A stretch of 64,000 nt of DNA, taken from contig NZ_JAGIAS010000005.1 of the NCBI RefSeq assembly GCF_017744695.1, positions 1-64,000 on the forward strand. Direction: 5' to 3'. This stretch comes from Dyadobacter sp. (GTDB lineage: Bacteria > Bacteroidota > Bacteroidia > Cytophagales > Spirosomataceae). Position 1 is the first letter of the stretch, and the number at the start of each line of letters is the position of its first letter. A program made the position numbers and the translations under genes. Under the pieces are notes generated by a model. The model made no database searches and was not told the DNA's origin. It saw nothing but the letters and a program-made list of their open reading frames with translations. Below, piece after piece: positions 43,815-52,589 of the stretch.

Positions 43815-44492
43815 TCAGTTAAGCGTGATGGCAGGAACAGTCGGTACCGGCAGGTTATGCAGAATTTCTTTCGTTCCGCCGGTCACCGAGCCCGTCAATT
43901 TAGAAGCTGTGGGAATAAAACCGCCGGTGGTAGGGAGTACATAGCTCACCAGGGCACTGTATATGCCGGCCTCCGTCACATTGAGCGTTGAGCCTGTTTG
44001 TCCGTTAATGACGGATCCGCCCTTGCTCCACGCAAACGGCGAGATGGTTACGCCGTAAGTATCCAGGCCAGTAGTGGCCGAAACTGTCGCCGACAGCGAA
44101 GCGGCTACCGACTTATCCGTACAGAAATTCTCTTTATCGGCTGTAATACTAACTGTCAGAGTAGGTAATACGATGATGGTGTGCTCTACGACGTCGGATA
44201 AACAGCCGTCGAGTACCTCGATAACGCCGAGGGTGATTTTGTGGATACTGGGTGAAGTTGTAGCATCCGAAAAGGTGTGCGTGAGCACTCCGCCGCTTGC
44301 CTGATTGAGCGTCTCGATAACCTGGCCAACACCGGGATCAAGCGTCCAGAGATATTGATAGAAGTTCGATCCGGCAGCAGGCGAGAGCGAGAAGGATTGC
44401 CCGTTGACTACATAGTAAGTGCCAGCTTTGGAAACTTGCGCCAGGCAAGAGAAAAACATAACTGCGAGGAGAGTGGTAAACAGTTTTTTCAT
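43815..44492 (-). CDS. Secreted PKD/Ig-like protein, middle of three
   Basis: 225 aa from ATG 44492, with signal peptide MKKLFTTLLAVMFFSCLAQ. The rest is beta-rich (FYQYLWTLDPGVGQVIETL, HKITLGVIEVLDGCLS) like gliding-associated PKD/Ig domains, without a sorting domain at its C-terminus. It probably acts with the two neighbours as a surface complex. The next gene downstream lies 34 bp away. Confidence 0.55.
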   Translation of the reverse strand: MKKLFTTLLAVMFFSCLAQVSKAGTYYVVNGQSFSLSPAAGSNFYQYLWTLDPGVGQVIETLNQASGGVLTHTFSDATTSPSIHKITLGVIEVLDGCLSDVVEHTIIVLPTLTVSITADKENFCTDKSVAASLSATVSATTGLDTYGVTISPFAWSKGGSVINGQTGSTLNVTEAGIYSALVSYVLPTTGGFIPTASKLTGSVTGGTKEILHNLPVPTVPAITLN

Positions 44493-44545
44493 GATTGTAA
44501 TGATAAAAATGAACAATTATAAAGGATGGTTTGAATTCAGAGTGA

Positions 44546-45964
44546 TTATGGATTGAGTGCTACACCCGGCGAAACCGGCGGGCTCGATACGACGATATCC
44601 ACTTTCTTGCGCGGGGAGGCAATGCAGCCCGAACCCGATTTGGTTATGTCCACGTAATAGGATGCCGTACCGGGCGTGTTGAGTCCGCTGGCTGTCCAGT
44701 TTTGTGTGGTTGACACAGAGCCCGTGCCGTGTGCGGTGGTATACCATGCATAAGAAAAACTGCCGATCCCCGAAATGCCCAACTGAGGTGCCAACGCTGA
44801 CAATGCGGCCGTTCCGATATTGCTGCAGGCATTCGGGCCTGTTGCCGTCGGAACATCCGGCGAACGCCGTACGTCGTGAATATTGAGGCCATTACTTCCA
44901 AGCCCGACGCCGAGTGCACTGATGTTGAGATCAAGTTCTATTCTGTCGAATATCACCGATGCACCTCCCGCATTCCTGGGAGCGAAATGGAAAGCTACCT
45001 GGTTATTATTTCCGCCCAGAAGTCCTAGCAGGTCCGCATCCAATAGCGTATTAACCAGCGTCGAGGTCCCGACCGGTGTGCTGCCATTGTAGGCTTGCAA
45101 GGTGATGCCGGAAGCCAGGTTTACGGCCAGAAACGACCCGCTCTGCGAGAGGATAACCCTGACGGCGTCTGCATTGTTGGATACCCCGTTGAAGAAAAAC
45201 GTCTGTTTGATATGCCCACTGAGCAAAGCTACGCCCGTCGAAACAAATGAGGATTTGGAATTCAGATCATTATCAATGGCATTTCCGGCATTCTGTACGT
45301 CGAAACTCCCTAGTGTCAGGCCCGAATAGTCTTTGGTGGAAACATTAGGGCTGCCGCAGTCAGCGACATTGAAAGGATAAGGGTTGGATGTGTTGGTGGC
45401 TCCCGGCCCGTAAAAGGCGTAGTACACCTGCAACGTGTTGGTACCCAGGGCCACCGGGGACGATAGCTTGGTTCGGATATACTTAAATGTGGCCGTGGGC
45501 GTAATGGCCAGAAATACGGAGCCATCAGGGGTATAATAGGTTTTGAAATCCGTAGATTGGACGCTTACCTGCACCCCATTTTTGTCGTGCGCGGTGAGTT
45601 CCACGCCCCCGCCCAGCAATGCGCTGGTGTTGTTGTTCGTACGCACGTACACAGTAACGGGAGCTCCGGCACTGGCGGTCGCTTCCGCGGGGAATTCGAG
45701 TTGGATCCACGCTGAGGAAGTTCCTAACGTACTCGTGGCCGTGAGCAGCGCATAATTATTGTTGGGTTTGAAATTTCCGGTCGTATTTCTGGCATTGTCG
45801 GGATTGGCTACCGAATAGCTTCCGGTGAGGCCGCCGCCTGCGGCTGTACCTCCGTTGGTTTGCTTGTCGGGATATACTGCATTGGAAGGTTGGGCAGCGC
45901 AATACGGCACAAATCCTCCACAGCAGGCCAGGGCCAGCAGCAGTTTCAGGTAGAGTTTCGTCAA
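44546..45964 (-). CDS. Secreted Ig-like surface protein, first of three
   Basis: 472 aa with signal peptide MTKLYLKLLLALACCGGF. The N-terminal part holds beta-sandwich repeats and the C-terminal part an Ig-like module (SYAWYTTAHGTGSVSTTQNW, ASYYVDITKSGSGCIASPRK) of the kind found in T9SS-dependent gliding and adhesion proteins. No sorting domain at the end. It is the first of three genes on the strand and divergent from the HipA-like gene. Confidence 0.6.
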   Translation of the reverse strand: MTKLYLKLLLALACCGGFVPYCAAQPSNAVYPDKQTNGGTAAGGGLTGSYSVANPDNARNTTGNFKPNNNYALLTATSTLGTSSAWIQLEFPAEATASAGAPVTVYVRTNNNTSALLGGGVELTAHDKNGVQVSVQSTDFKTYYTPDGSVFLAITPTATFKYIRTKLSSPVALGTNTLQVYYAFYGPGATNTSNPYPFNVADCGSPNVSTKDYSGLTLGSFDVQNAGNAIDNDLNSKSSFVSTGVALLSGHIKQTFFFNGVSNNADAVRVILSQSGSFLAVNLASGITLQAYNGSTPVGTSTLVNTLLDADLLGLLGGNNNQVAFHFAPRNAGGASVIFDRIELDLNISALGVGLGSNGLNIHDVRRSPDVPTATGPNACSNIGTAALSALAPQLGISGIGSFSYAWYTTAHGTGSVSTTQNWTASGLNTPGTASYYVDITKSGSGCIASPRKKVDIVVSSPPVSPGVALNP

Positions 45965-46160
45965 ATGATGAGGAAGGTTTTTGGTTTTATAACTAGTTCT
46001 ACAAATATAGGATCAAAGATGATATATCCAAATTATTTCTACAAAATGAAGGTGTCAGGTTGCGATAAATCTCTTTTGGGCTTTGCCTGACGATCAACTC
46101 CGCTGGAAAAGCGATCAAAATGACTAACTTCGGCGCTTTCAACAGACTTAGCAGCTTCAA

Positions 46161-46946
46161 GTGAACAACGATCTTTTCTGCCTGCGAACCGTGAATGTGC
46201 TTCGCTACCTGACCCCGCTCAGGGAGGGTGGGTCACTTCCCGCAATCGCGGAGGCCGATGACGACTTTCTTTATGTACTGAAATTCAGAGGGGCCGGGCA
46301 GGGCACCAAAGCATTGATTTCCGAATTGATAGGAGGGGAGCTGGCCCGTTTCCTGGGACTTAAAGTCCCCGAAATCGTATTCGCGAACCTCGATGAAGGT
46401 TTCGGAAGGACCGAGCCCGACGAGGAGATACAGGATTTGCTCAAAGCGAGCACGGGCCTCAACCTGGCGATGCATTACCTGTCAGGCGCGATTACCTTCG
46501 ACCCGGTTGTGACCAAGGTGGAGCCGCGGCTGGCTTCCGAGATTGTCTGGCTCGATAGCTTCCTTACCAACGTCGATCGTACCGCCCGCAATACCAATAT
46601 GCTGATGTGGCACAAGGAGCTTTGGTTGATCGATCACGGTGCTGCGCTTTATTTTCACCATTCATGGCAGAACTGGGAGGAACAGGCACGACGGCCATTT
46701 GCGCAAATAAAGGATCATGTGCTATTGCGAAATGCGTCCATGCTCGAAGAGGTAAATGCCGAATTCAGCGAACGTTTGGCCGGCGGCATTATCCCGGCTG
46801 TGGTAGCGCTTATCCCCGACGATTGGTTGTTGAGGGATTCGCCATTTGAGTCTGCTGACGAGCATAGGCAGGCCTACATTTCTTATTTGCAGGCCCGCCT
46901 GTCAGCATCTGAAATCTTTGTGAAAGGAGCCCGGGATGCCAGATAG
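46161..46946 (+). CDS. HipA-like kinase domain protein
   Basis: 261 aa. FLTNVDRTARNTNMLMWHKE contains the catalytic Asp139 and Asn144, and WLIDHGAALYF the metal-binding Asp158, as in HipA-type Ser/Thr kinases. N-terminal segments match the HipA_2/PF20613 domain. Such proteins are often encoded with a DUF3037 partner, as here, where the next gene overlaps its end by 11 bp. Whether it acts as a toxin, like HipA, or as a kinase of another target is not shown; there is no HipB-like gene next to it. Confidence 0.8.
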   Translation: MNNDLFCLRTVNVLRYLTPLREGGSLPAIAEADDDFLYVLKFRGAGQGTKALISELIGGELARFLGLKVPEIVFANLDEGFGRTEPDEEIQDLLKASTGLNLAMHYLSGAITFDPVVTKVEPRLASEIVWLDSFLTNVDRTARNTNMLMWHKELWLIDHGAALYFHHSWQNWEEQARRPFAQIKDHVLLRNASMLEEVNAEFSERLAGGIIPAVVALIPDDWLLRDSPFESADEHRQAYISYLQARLSASEIFVKGARDAR

Positions 46947-47322
46947 ATTTTTATACGAATATGCGGTTTTGCGCATCGTGCCGCGCGTAGAGCGGGAGGA
47001 GTTCATGAACGTGGGTGTCGTGTTGTATTGCCCTTCACGTGGTTTTCTTGCTTGTGTTTCACAAATCGATGCGAATCGCCTGAGTGCGTTTGCCCCGGCG
47101 ACAGATTTGGCCGAAGTAGAGGATTATCTCAATGCATTCAGGCAGATCTGCGAGGGCAATCGGCAATGCGGAAGCCCTATTGCCGCATTGCCCGCCGCAT
47201 CACGGTTCCGATGGCTTACTGCCACGCGCAGCACCGTTTTGCAGACATCCAAAGTCCACCCGGGCTTTTGTACGGATCCCGATGAGACATTGAGGCGGCT
47301 TTTTGAACAGCAGGTAAAATAG
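46936..47322 (+). CDS. DUF3037 domain protein, partner of the HipA-like kinase
   Basis: 128 aa with the DUF3037 features VLRIVPRVEREEFMNVGVVL, LSAFAPATDLAEVEDYL and the C-terminal TSKVHPGFCTDPDETLRRLF. It overlaps the end of the HipA-like gene by 11 bp and is therefore translationally coupled. DUF3037 proteins regularly accompany HipA_2 kinases, but their function is unknown; an inhibitor or substrate adaptor is possible. Confidence 0.85.
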   Translation: MPDRFLYEYAVLRIVPRVEREEFMNVGVVLYCPSRGFLACVSQIDANRLSAFAPATDLAEVEDYLNAFRQICEGNRQCGSPIAALPAASRFRWLTATRSTVLQTSKVHPGFCTDPDETLRRLFEQQVK

Positions 47323-47325
47323 GAG

Positions 47326-48081
47326 TCATTTCAGTTTCAGATATTGCTGTACAAGTTCTTTTTTACGACGCGAAATCTCGATCCGTGAACCGTCGGACAA
47401 CAGTAAGAACTGGTTGTTATGCGTAACCTGTTTGATGTACTTGGGGTTTACGAGGTGTGATTTGTGGGTGCGGATGAAATTGAATTCCCCCAGCATTTCA
47501 TCAAAGTGTTTCAGCGTTTTACTGGCAAGAAATGGCCGTTTCCCGATCAGATGAATGGATGTGTAATTCTTGTCGGCTTCCAGCCTCAGGATTTCGTCGA
47601 GTGTAAAAAAGAACACACCCTCGCTCGAAGGTACCGCCAGCCGGAAATCCCTGATATTCTTCTTCTCAATGTTGTGGACCAGGTTGTCGTACAGCTGCTG
47701 AGCATCTTGTTTAGGCTTACCTTTCACCTTTTCTATATGGCGATCGATGGCTGTTTGGAGTTCTTCGGGGTCGACAGGTTTCAGCAGGTAATCCAATGCG
47801 CTGAACCGGATCGCCTGAATGGCGTACTGGTTAAAGGCGGTCGTAAACACAATGTCGTAAGGCGGGTTTTTACGGGCCAACAGAAACTCGAAGCCGTTCT
47901 GATGGGGCATTTCCACATCCAGAAAAACAATGTCGGGCTGGAAGCCTTGAAGTACTTTCAGGGCTTCTTCAACCGATTCGGCATGCCGTACGTCGACTTC
48001 CTGTGTGACCGAATTGCTGAGGTAATGATTCAATACATTCCTTGCTTTCAGTTCATCATCGATAATCAGTGTTTTAAGCAT
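47326..48081 (-). CDS. LytTR family response regulator
   Basis: 251 aa: a receiver domain with Asp8-9 and phospho-acceptor Asp55 (IVFLDVEMPH) and KPVD after strand 5, then a LytTR DNA-binding domain (ILRLEADKNYTSIHL, FIRTHKSHLVNPKYI). It is the natural partner of the sensor kinase that starts upstream of it on the same strand (48-bp gap) and would turn the signal into gene control. Its target genes are not evident. Confidence 0.9.
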   Translation of the reverse strand: MLKTLIIDDELKARNVLNHYLSNSVTQEVDVRHAESVEEALKVLQGFQPDIVFLDVEMPHQNGFEFLLARKNPPYDIVFTTAFNQYAIQAIRFSALDYLLKPVDPEELQTAIDRHIEKVKGKPKQDAQQLYDNLVHNIEKKNIRDFRLAVPSSEGVFFFTLDEILRLEADKNYTSIHLIGKRPFLASKTLKHFDEMLGEFNFIRTHKSHLVNPKYIKQVTHNNQFLLLSDGSRIEISRRKKELVQQYLKLK

Positions 48082-48129
48082 AGTTCGGGGGTATTTTATA
48101 GTGTAAGATGGGTGTATTAAAAAGTAAAA

Positions 48130-51100
48130 TCAGGTGTGATCGAGCGACATTGAGAGCTCGATCACGATCATAGTGCCGGTAGCAATGTCGTTGGGGCCGT
48201 ACTTGTCAACGATCTCCACTGAGGCATGTTGACCTTGCCGGTCGATCAGCGTGAGGCGGTCCTTGGCAATTTGAAGCCCTTTGGATTTGTGTCGTTTCGT
48301 GGTAGCATTCCGCTCCTTGATTTCAAGGGATTTCCTTCGCCCGATCCCATTATCATCGATTGTGCATCTGAAGATTTCATCATCCATGCGCTCAAAGGAG
48401 ATTTTTAGCTCTCGGTATCCATTTTTATGCATCAGCCCGTGCCAGATGGCGTTTTCGACGTATGGCTGTAACAGCATCGATGGTAAAAGGATATCATCGG
48501 CTTCCAGATCGTCGTCAATATCAATCGTGTACACGAAGCTTTGTTCGAACCGCATCTGTTCGAGTTCCAGATACAATTGAAGTACATTCTTCTCTTCCTC
48601 GATCGATACCAGATTTCGATCCGAATTATTGAGTACCATTCGGAAGAGCTTCGAAAATTTGTTGAGATACTTGCTCGCCTCTCCGTATTTCTGCGTGACA
48701 ATGCATTCCTGAATGCTGTTAAGGCAGTTGAACACAAAATGCGGGTTCATCTGCGCCCGCAAAGCCATCAACTGGCTTTCTGCCAGCATCCGGTTAGTTT
48801 CCAGAAGCATGATTTCTTTCTTTGCTGCTTCCTCTTCGGCCTGCGCTTCGGCGATTTTGTTCGCGTTGATGGAGGCGATCGTCACCAGCGTCCGAGCCTG
48901 CTCCTCGGTGAAGAAGTTCTTTTTGGTATGTTCTGAATCCAGCACACCGATAAGCTTTCCTTCGTGGAGAATAGGGACCGCGATTTCGGAGAATTTGTTG
49001 GCGTCTTGTCTTATGTATCTGGGATCGCGGGAGGTGTCCGGTATAATTAATGTCTTTTTGATTTTTGCTGCGACGCCGACAATACCCTCACCTAATTCGA
49101 GTTCCAGGGGATTAAGGATCTCATTTTCGACCAGGTCCTTCGAGCCGTACGCAGCTTTTTGAACAAGCTTCTGTTTTTCGCCATCCCATAAGAAAACGGT
49201 ACAATCTTCAAAATGCAATTGCGCCGTACAGCTTCGGACAATGTCCCAGCATATTTCGTTTACAGAGTTTTCACCATAGACGGAGTTCACAAAGTACTCG
49301 ATTGTTTTGGCAAGCGCCCGTTTGTGCTTCCGGTTTAGGTAACTGTTGTAAGTCAGGTAAAGGAACGCACCCGATACGCAAGCTACCAGTAGCAGAAACC
49401 ACCAGCTTTGCCACCAATAGGGTAATACTCGAATTTTTACCATGGCAACCTGGCGCATCCATTGCCCGTGCTCGTTAGTGCTCCGAACTTTGAACAGATA
49501 ATCTCCTGCTGAAAGGCCGTTGTAGCTGACAGCCATATTTCTGCCCGCATTAACCCATTCCTTGTCAACTCCTTCCATCTGATAACTATACTGCAAAGAA
49601 GGAATATCCCGATGTTTCAAGGAAGCATATTGAAATGTAACAAAATCCTTTTCGGGCGGTAGAACGAATGATTTTGGAAGGAAGTCGGAAATTTCATCTC
49701 CAAAAACTTTGACGGAGGTAATGTGCGGCGGCTTCTTGACCGGTATGCGCGCAAATTTCATTGGGTCTATCACAACGATGTGATCGAGCATCGCGGCATA
49801 GACATGATCCGGCGTAGCGAGTACGTAATTCCAGTAGTCCTGTAATGTCTTTCCCAGGTTGATACGGACGCGCGTCACCTTTTTGGTTTTAGGAAAAAAG
49901 AATAATAACCCGCTGGGGCCGGCAGCCCAAATGGCACCCCGCTTGTCAAGTGCAATGCTGTTGATTTGCGTTGTAACAAATCCGTTTCGGGGTGTCAGGC
50001 TGTCGATGTATTGGCCCTTGTTATTGAGTTTATAGAGCCCGCGCTCCCAGACCGCCGCCCACCAGTTTCCTGCCTGGTCTTCCAGAAGCTGCATCGCATG
50101 AAAGCTGTTTTTGTCGGGGACAGGAATGACCGAAAACCGCTCTGTCCGTTCGGAATATCTGAGAAGGCCTTCACCTTTGGCAGCGAAGAGTATATCTCCA
50201 TTACGCAATTTCAACGCGCTACGGCAAAATTTGTAGTTGAAGTTGCCGAACCGGTCATCCGTACCATCGAAACGGTCGCAAATATTGGTCTTTGGGTCAA
50301 ACCTGTACAAAGCGTCATTGAAGATTTGAAACCATACCCTCCCTTTGTTATCAATTACCACAAAGTTGCCGGGGGGGAAGGGCTTCGGAATTTTGCTGTG
50401 GATAAACTTTCGAAGTTTCTGATCACCATTTCGTAGACTGTACAAACCTCCATCCCCACCAAACCACCAGGTGCCGGCCGAATAGGCTGATCCCGAAAAT
50501 CTGTTCCTTAAAAGCACATCATTCGAGGCCACGTATTGCTGGAAGACTTTCTCGCTTTCGGTAAAAAGCACGAGACCATCCTCTTTCATCGAGATGATGG
50601 TGTCGCCCCTGACAGCCAGCGTGTTGTTGCTTGCAAAATTGACCTGAAGAAAGAATGGCCTGCTGGGTAACCGGTAAATAGATTCGAATGGGTTATTATA
50701 GGTGAGTTTGCTGAGACCGTTCAATGTCGCGAACCAGAGATCCTTTTCGTCGTCTTCTATAATATGGTAAAAGAAACCGTAGCCAATAGAGAAAGCATCA
50801 TCCTGGCTGTAAAATAGCTTGCGAATAGGCTTTCCCGGCTCTTTCAGGTAGGCCGCATACATCCAGGTCGAAATCCATAACCTGTTCTGGCTGTCCACAA
50901 AAAGGTAATTGGCGCCATCCGTTGAGCGGACTTTATCTAAATACAGGTAGGAAGTGTCGCTCGGAACGTTGGGTTTGGAGAAATGCAGCGAGAAGCCGTC
51001 ACTGGTGCTATACCACAAATTGGCATCGTTATCGAGCGTGATGGCTGTTACCCATTTCGTCTTTAATATCGGCCACCTGTGAGGATTGTGGGTGCTGTCA

Positions 51101-51708
51101 TAGACGGTCTTATTTTTGAAATCGATAAAAAAGCATTGGTGACCGCCAACCCAGAAACCTTTTCGCGTCTTATCCCAGCAAAAGGCGCTTTCGGCGGCAA
51201 AAGCTAGGTTTTGATCGGCCATGCGTTTGGTCCAGGGAAACAGGTCTGTTAGTTTCCATATTTTGACGCCATCATAAACAAAGATTTCGGTGCGGCAGAT
51301 GAACCACAACCGGTGGTCCCCGTCTTCCTTGACAGAAAGAATGGGCTTCCCTTCAAGTGGCTTCCAGCGCGGATCAGGCCGGTATTTGCCGGTTGCCTTA
51401 TGGAAGAGTTTCAGGCCGCGGGACGTGGCGACGAGCAAATTTTGGCCGTCGTCCATCGGAAGGATGCTACGAACTTCCATGTTATGGGCCGTTCGTAAGT
51501 CATCGTAATACTTGATCGTGTTCCCATCAAAGCGGTTAAGCCCATTCACTGTGCCTATCCAAAGGAACCCGTCAGGATCCTTATACAGGCAACGAACATC
51601 CTTCGCGCTGAGCCCGTCTTCCTCTCTTAGGTTCTGGAAGATAACCTGCGCTTGGGACGCGAACGACCAAAGAAAGCAAACGAGCCAAATGACCTGGAAA
51701 CGACGCAT
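48130..51708 (-). CDS. Two-component propeller sensor histidine kinase with GAF and LytS-type kinase
   Basis: 1192 aa from ATG 51708, giving signal peptide MRRFQVIWLVCFLWSFASQ. The first 640 residues are two seven-bladed sensor propellers (GLSAKDVRCLYKDPDGFLWI is the first repeat), followed by the Y_Y_Y Ig-like domain, one TM helix, a GAF domain and a HisKA_7TM/LytS kinase. The phospho-His is in MNPHFVFNCLN (about 990) and the ATPase in DDNGIGRR. It probably senses an extracellular glycan or envelope signal and phosphorylates the LytTR regulator just downstream. Confidence 0.9.
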   Translation of the reverse strand: MRRFQVIWLVCFLWSFASQAQVIFQNLREEDGLSAKDVRCLYKDPDGFLWIGTVNGLNRFDGNTIKYYDDLRTAHNMEVRSILPMDDGQNLLVATSRGLKLFHKATGKYRPDPRWKPLEGKPILSVKEDGDHRLWFICRTEIFVYDGVKIWKLTDLFPWTKRMADQNLAFAAESAFCWDKTRKGFWVGGHQCFFIDFKNKTVYDSTHNPHRWPILKTKWVTAITLDNDANLWYSTSDGFSLHFSKPNVPSDTSYLYLDKVRSTDGANYLFVDSQNRLWISTWMYAAYLKEPGKPIRKLFYSQDDAFSIGYGFFYHIIEDDEKDLWFATLNGLSKLTYNNPFESIYRLPSRPFFLQVNFASNNTLAVRGDTIISMKEDGLVLFTESEKVFQQYVASNDVLLRNRFSGSAYSAGTWWFGGDGGLYSLRNGDQKLRKFIHSKIPKPFPPGNFVVIDNKGRVWFQIFNDALYRFDPKTNICDRFDGTDDRFGNFNYKFCRSALKLRNGDILFAAKGEGLLRYSERTERFSVIPVPDKNSFHAMQLLEDQAGNWWAAVWERGLYKLNNKGQYIDSLTPRNGFVTTQINSIALDKRGAIWAAGPSGLLFFFPKTKKVTRVRINLGKTLQDYWNYVLATPDHVYAAMLDHIVVIDPMKFARIPVKKPPHITSVKVFGDEISDFLPKSFVLPPEKDFVTFQYASLKHRDIPSLQYSYQMEGVDKEWVNAGRNMAVSYNGLSAGDYLFKVRSTNEHGQWMRQVAMVKIRVLPYWWQSWWFLLLVACVSGAFLYLTYNSYLNRKHKRALAKTIEYFVNSVYGENSVNEICWDIVRSCTAQLHFEDCTVFLWDGEKQKLVQKAAYGSKDLVENEILNPLELELGEGIVGVAAKIKKTLIIPDTSRDPRYIRQDANKFSEIAVPILHEGKLIGVLDSEHTKKNFFTEEQARTLVTIASINANKIAEAQAEEEAAKKEIMLLETNRMLAESQLMALRAQMNPHFVFNCLNSIQECIVTQKYGEASKYLNKFSKLFRMVLNNSDRNLVSIEEEKNVLQLYLELEQMRFEQSFVYTIDIDDDLEADDILLPSMLLQPYVENAIWHGLMHKNGYRELKISFERMDDEIFRCTIDDNGIGRRKSLEIKERNATTKRHKSKGLQIAKDRLTLIDRQGQHASVEIVDKYGPNDIATGTMIVIELSMSLDHT

Positions 51709-51979
51709 GTAAGGGGTTGATTTTCCGCTGAACATGTAAGGTAGCGATAAGGAAAATCAAAGTAAATATTGATGAATAAATGGCAGATATGGGTTGATTA
51801 ACGGGAATTGGGTTTCAATGCGAGCCGTGAAACAGGAGTTAGGACAGCCCAACTAATTTGACCATTCAATCACTGATAGCTCGCCGTTCACACATCTTAT
51901 TTTTATTACCTGTTCCTCTGGATAAAATTTGCTTAAGACACCAGTGGTAACCTACTATTCATCAAAAACTGATCATGTC

Positions 51980-52264
51980 ATGGGACTCTATCTGACAGGC
52001 CTCCTAATCGATTGTACCGCGGTAATGGCGGTAGGCAGTTATTATTTATATTATATGATAAGCAAGAAAGAACCTGCGGAGCCCAGGCATTACTTCTGGA
52101 TTGTAATGGCTTCGATCAGCCTGGTCATGTTTGCTTCTTTATACTACATATATGCGGGAGACCTGACCACGGCATCGATCCTGGCGTGGGTAATGGCCGT
52201 GCCGGTCGTGATCACTGCCATCTTCATCATACTCATCATCATTTTCCGCCCTAACTGGAACTAG
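51980..52264 (+). CDS. Small three-helix membrane protein
   Basis: 94 aa from the ATG at 51980; the earlier in-frame start at 51929 adds a hydrophilic stretch that I judge not native. There are three TM segments: LTGLLIDCTAVMAVGSYYLY, FWIVMASISLVMFASLYYIY, and ILAWVMAVPVVITAIFIILI. A small integral protein of unknown function, divergent from the sensor kinase. No further membrane gene is linked. Confidence 0.6.
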   Translation: MGLYLTGLLIDCTAVMAVGSYYLYYMISKKEPAEPRHYFWIVMASISLVMFASLYYIYAGDLTTASILAWVMAVPVVITAIFIILIIIFRPNWN

Positions 52265-52459
52265 GTTCACGCGAAGTAGCAGATTGTATATAATAGGTGT
52301 AAGGAAAGCAAGGCCGTGGCAAGTTTGTCGCGGTTTTCTTTTTTACGGAAAACGTAATGAATAGTGAGGTTTTCATTGATAATTACGGTATTAGAAAAAC
52401 GGTTTTTACAAGAAATACCGATGGTTTTTTAATCGCTACCTTATGATCATCGGATTCTT

Positions 52460-52487
52460 TTTGGGTGGAATGGTGGGTTTAGATTTG
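52460..52487 (+). promoter_or_regulatory. Possible promoter of the Ig-repeat protein gene
   Basis: TAGATTTG (52480-52487) matches the TAnnTTTG -7 box, with TTTG at 52460-52463, 16 bp upstream, as a -33. It would start RNA about 95 bp ahead of the gene at 52590. Spacing is slightly short of the usual 17-23. The rest of 52265-52589 shows no gene and is AT-rich. Confidence 0.35.
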
Positions 52488-52589
52488 TTCATCGAAATTT
52501 AACTCAGCTGAACAAATGAAAACAGATAAGAACGTAAAGACCTCCTCCATTCAGTTTGAAATTGATTTTCACTCAAACGTAAATTAGTT

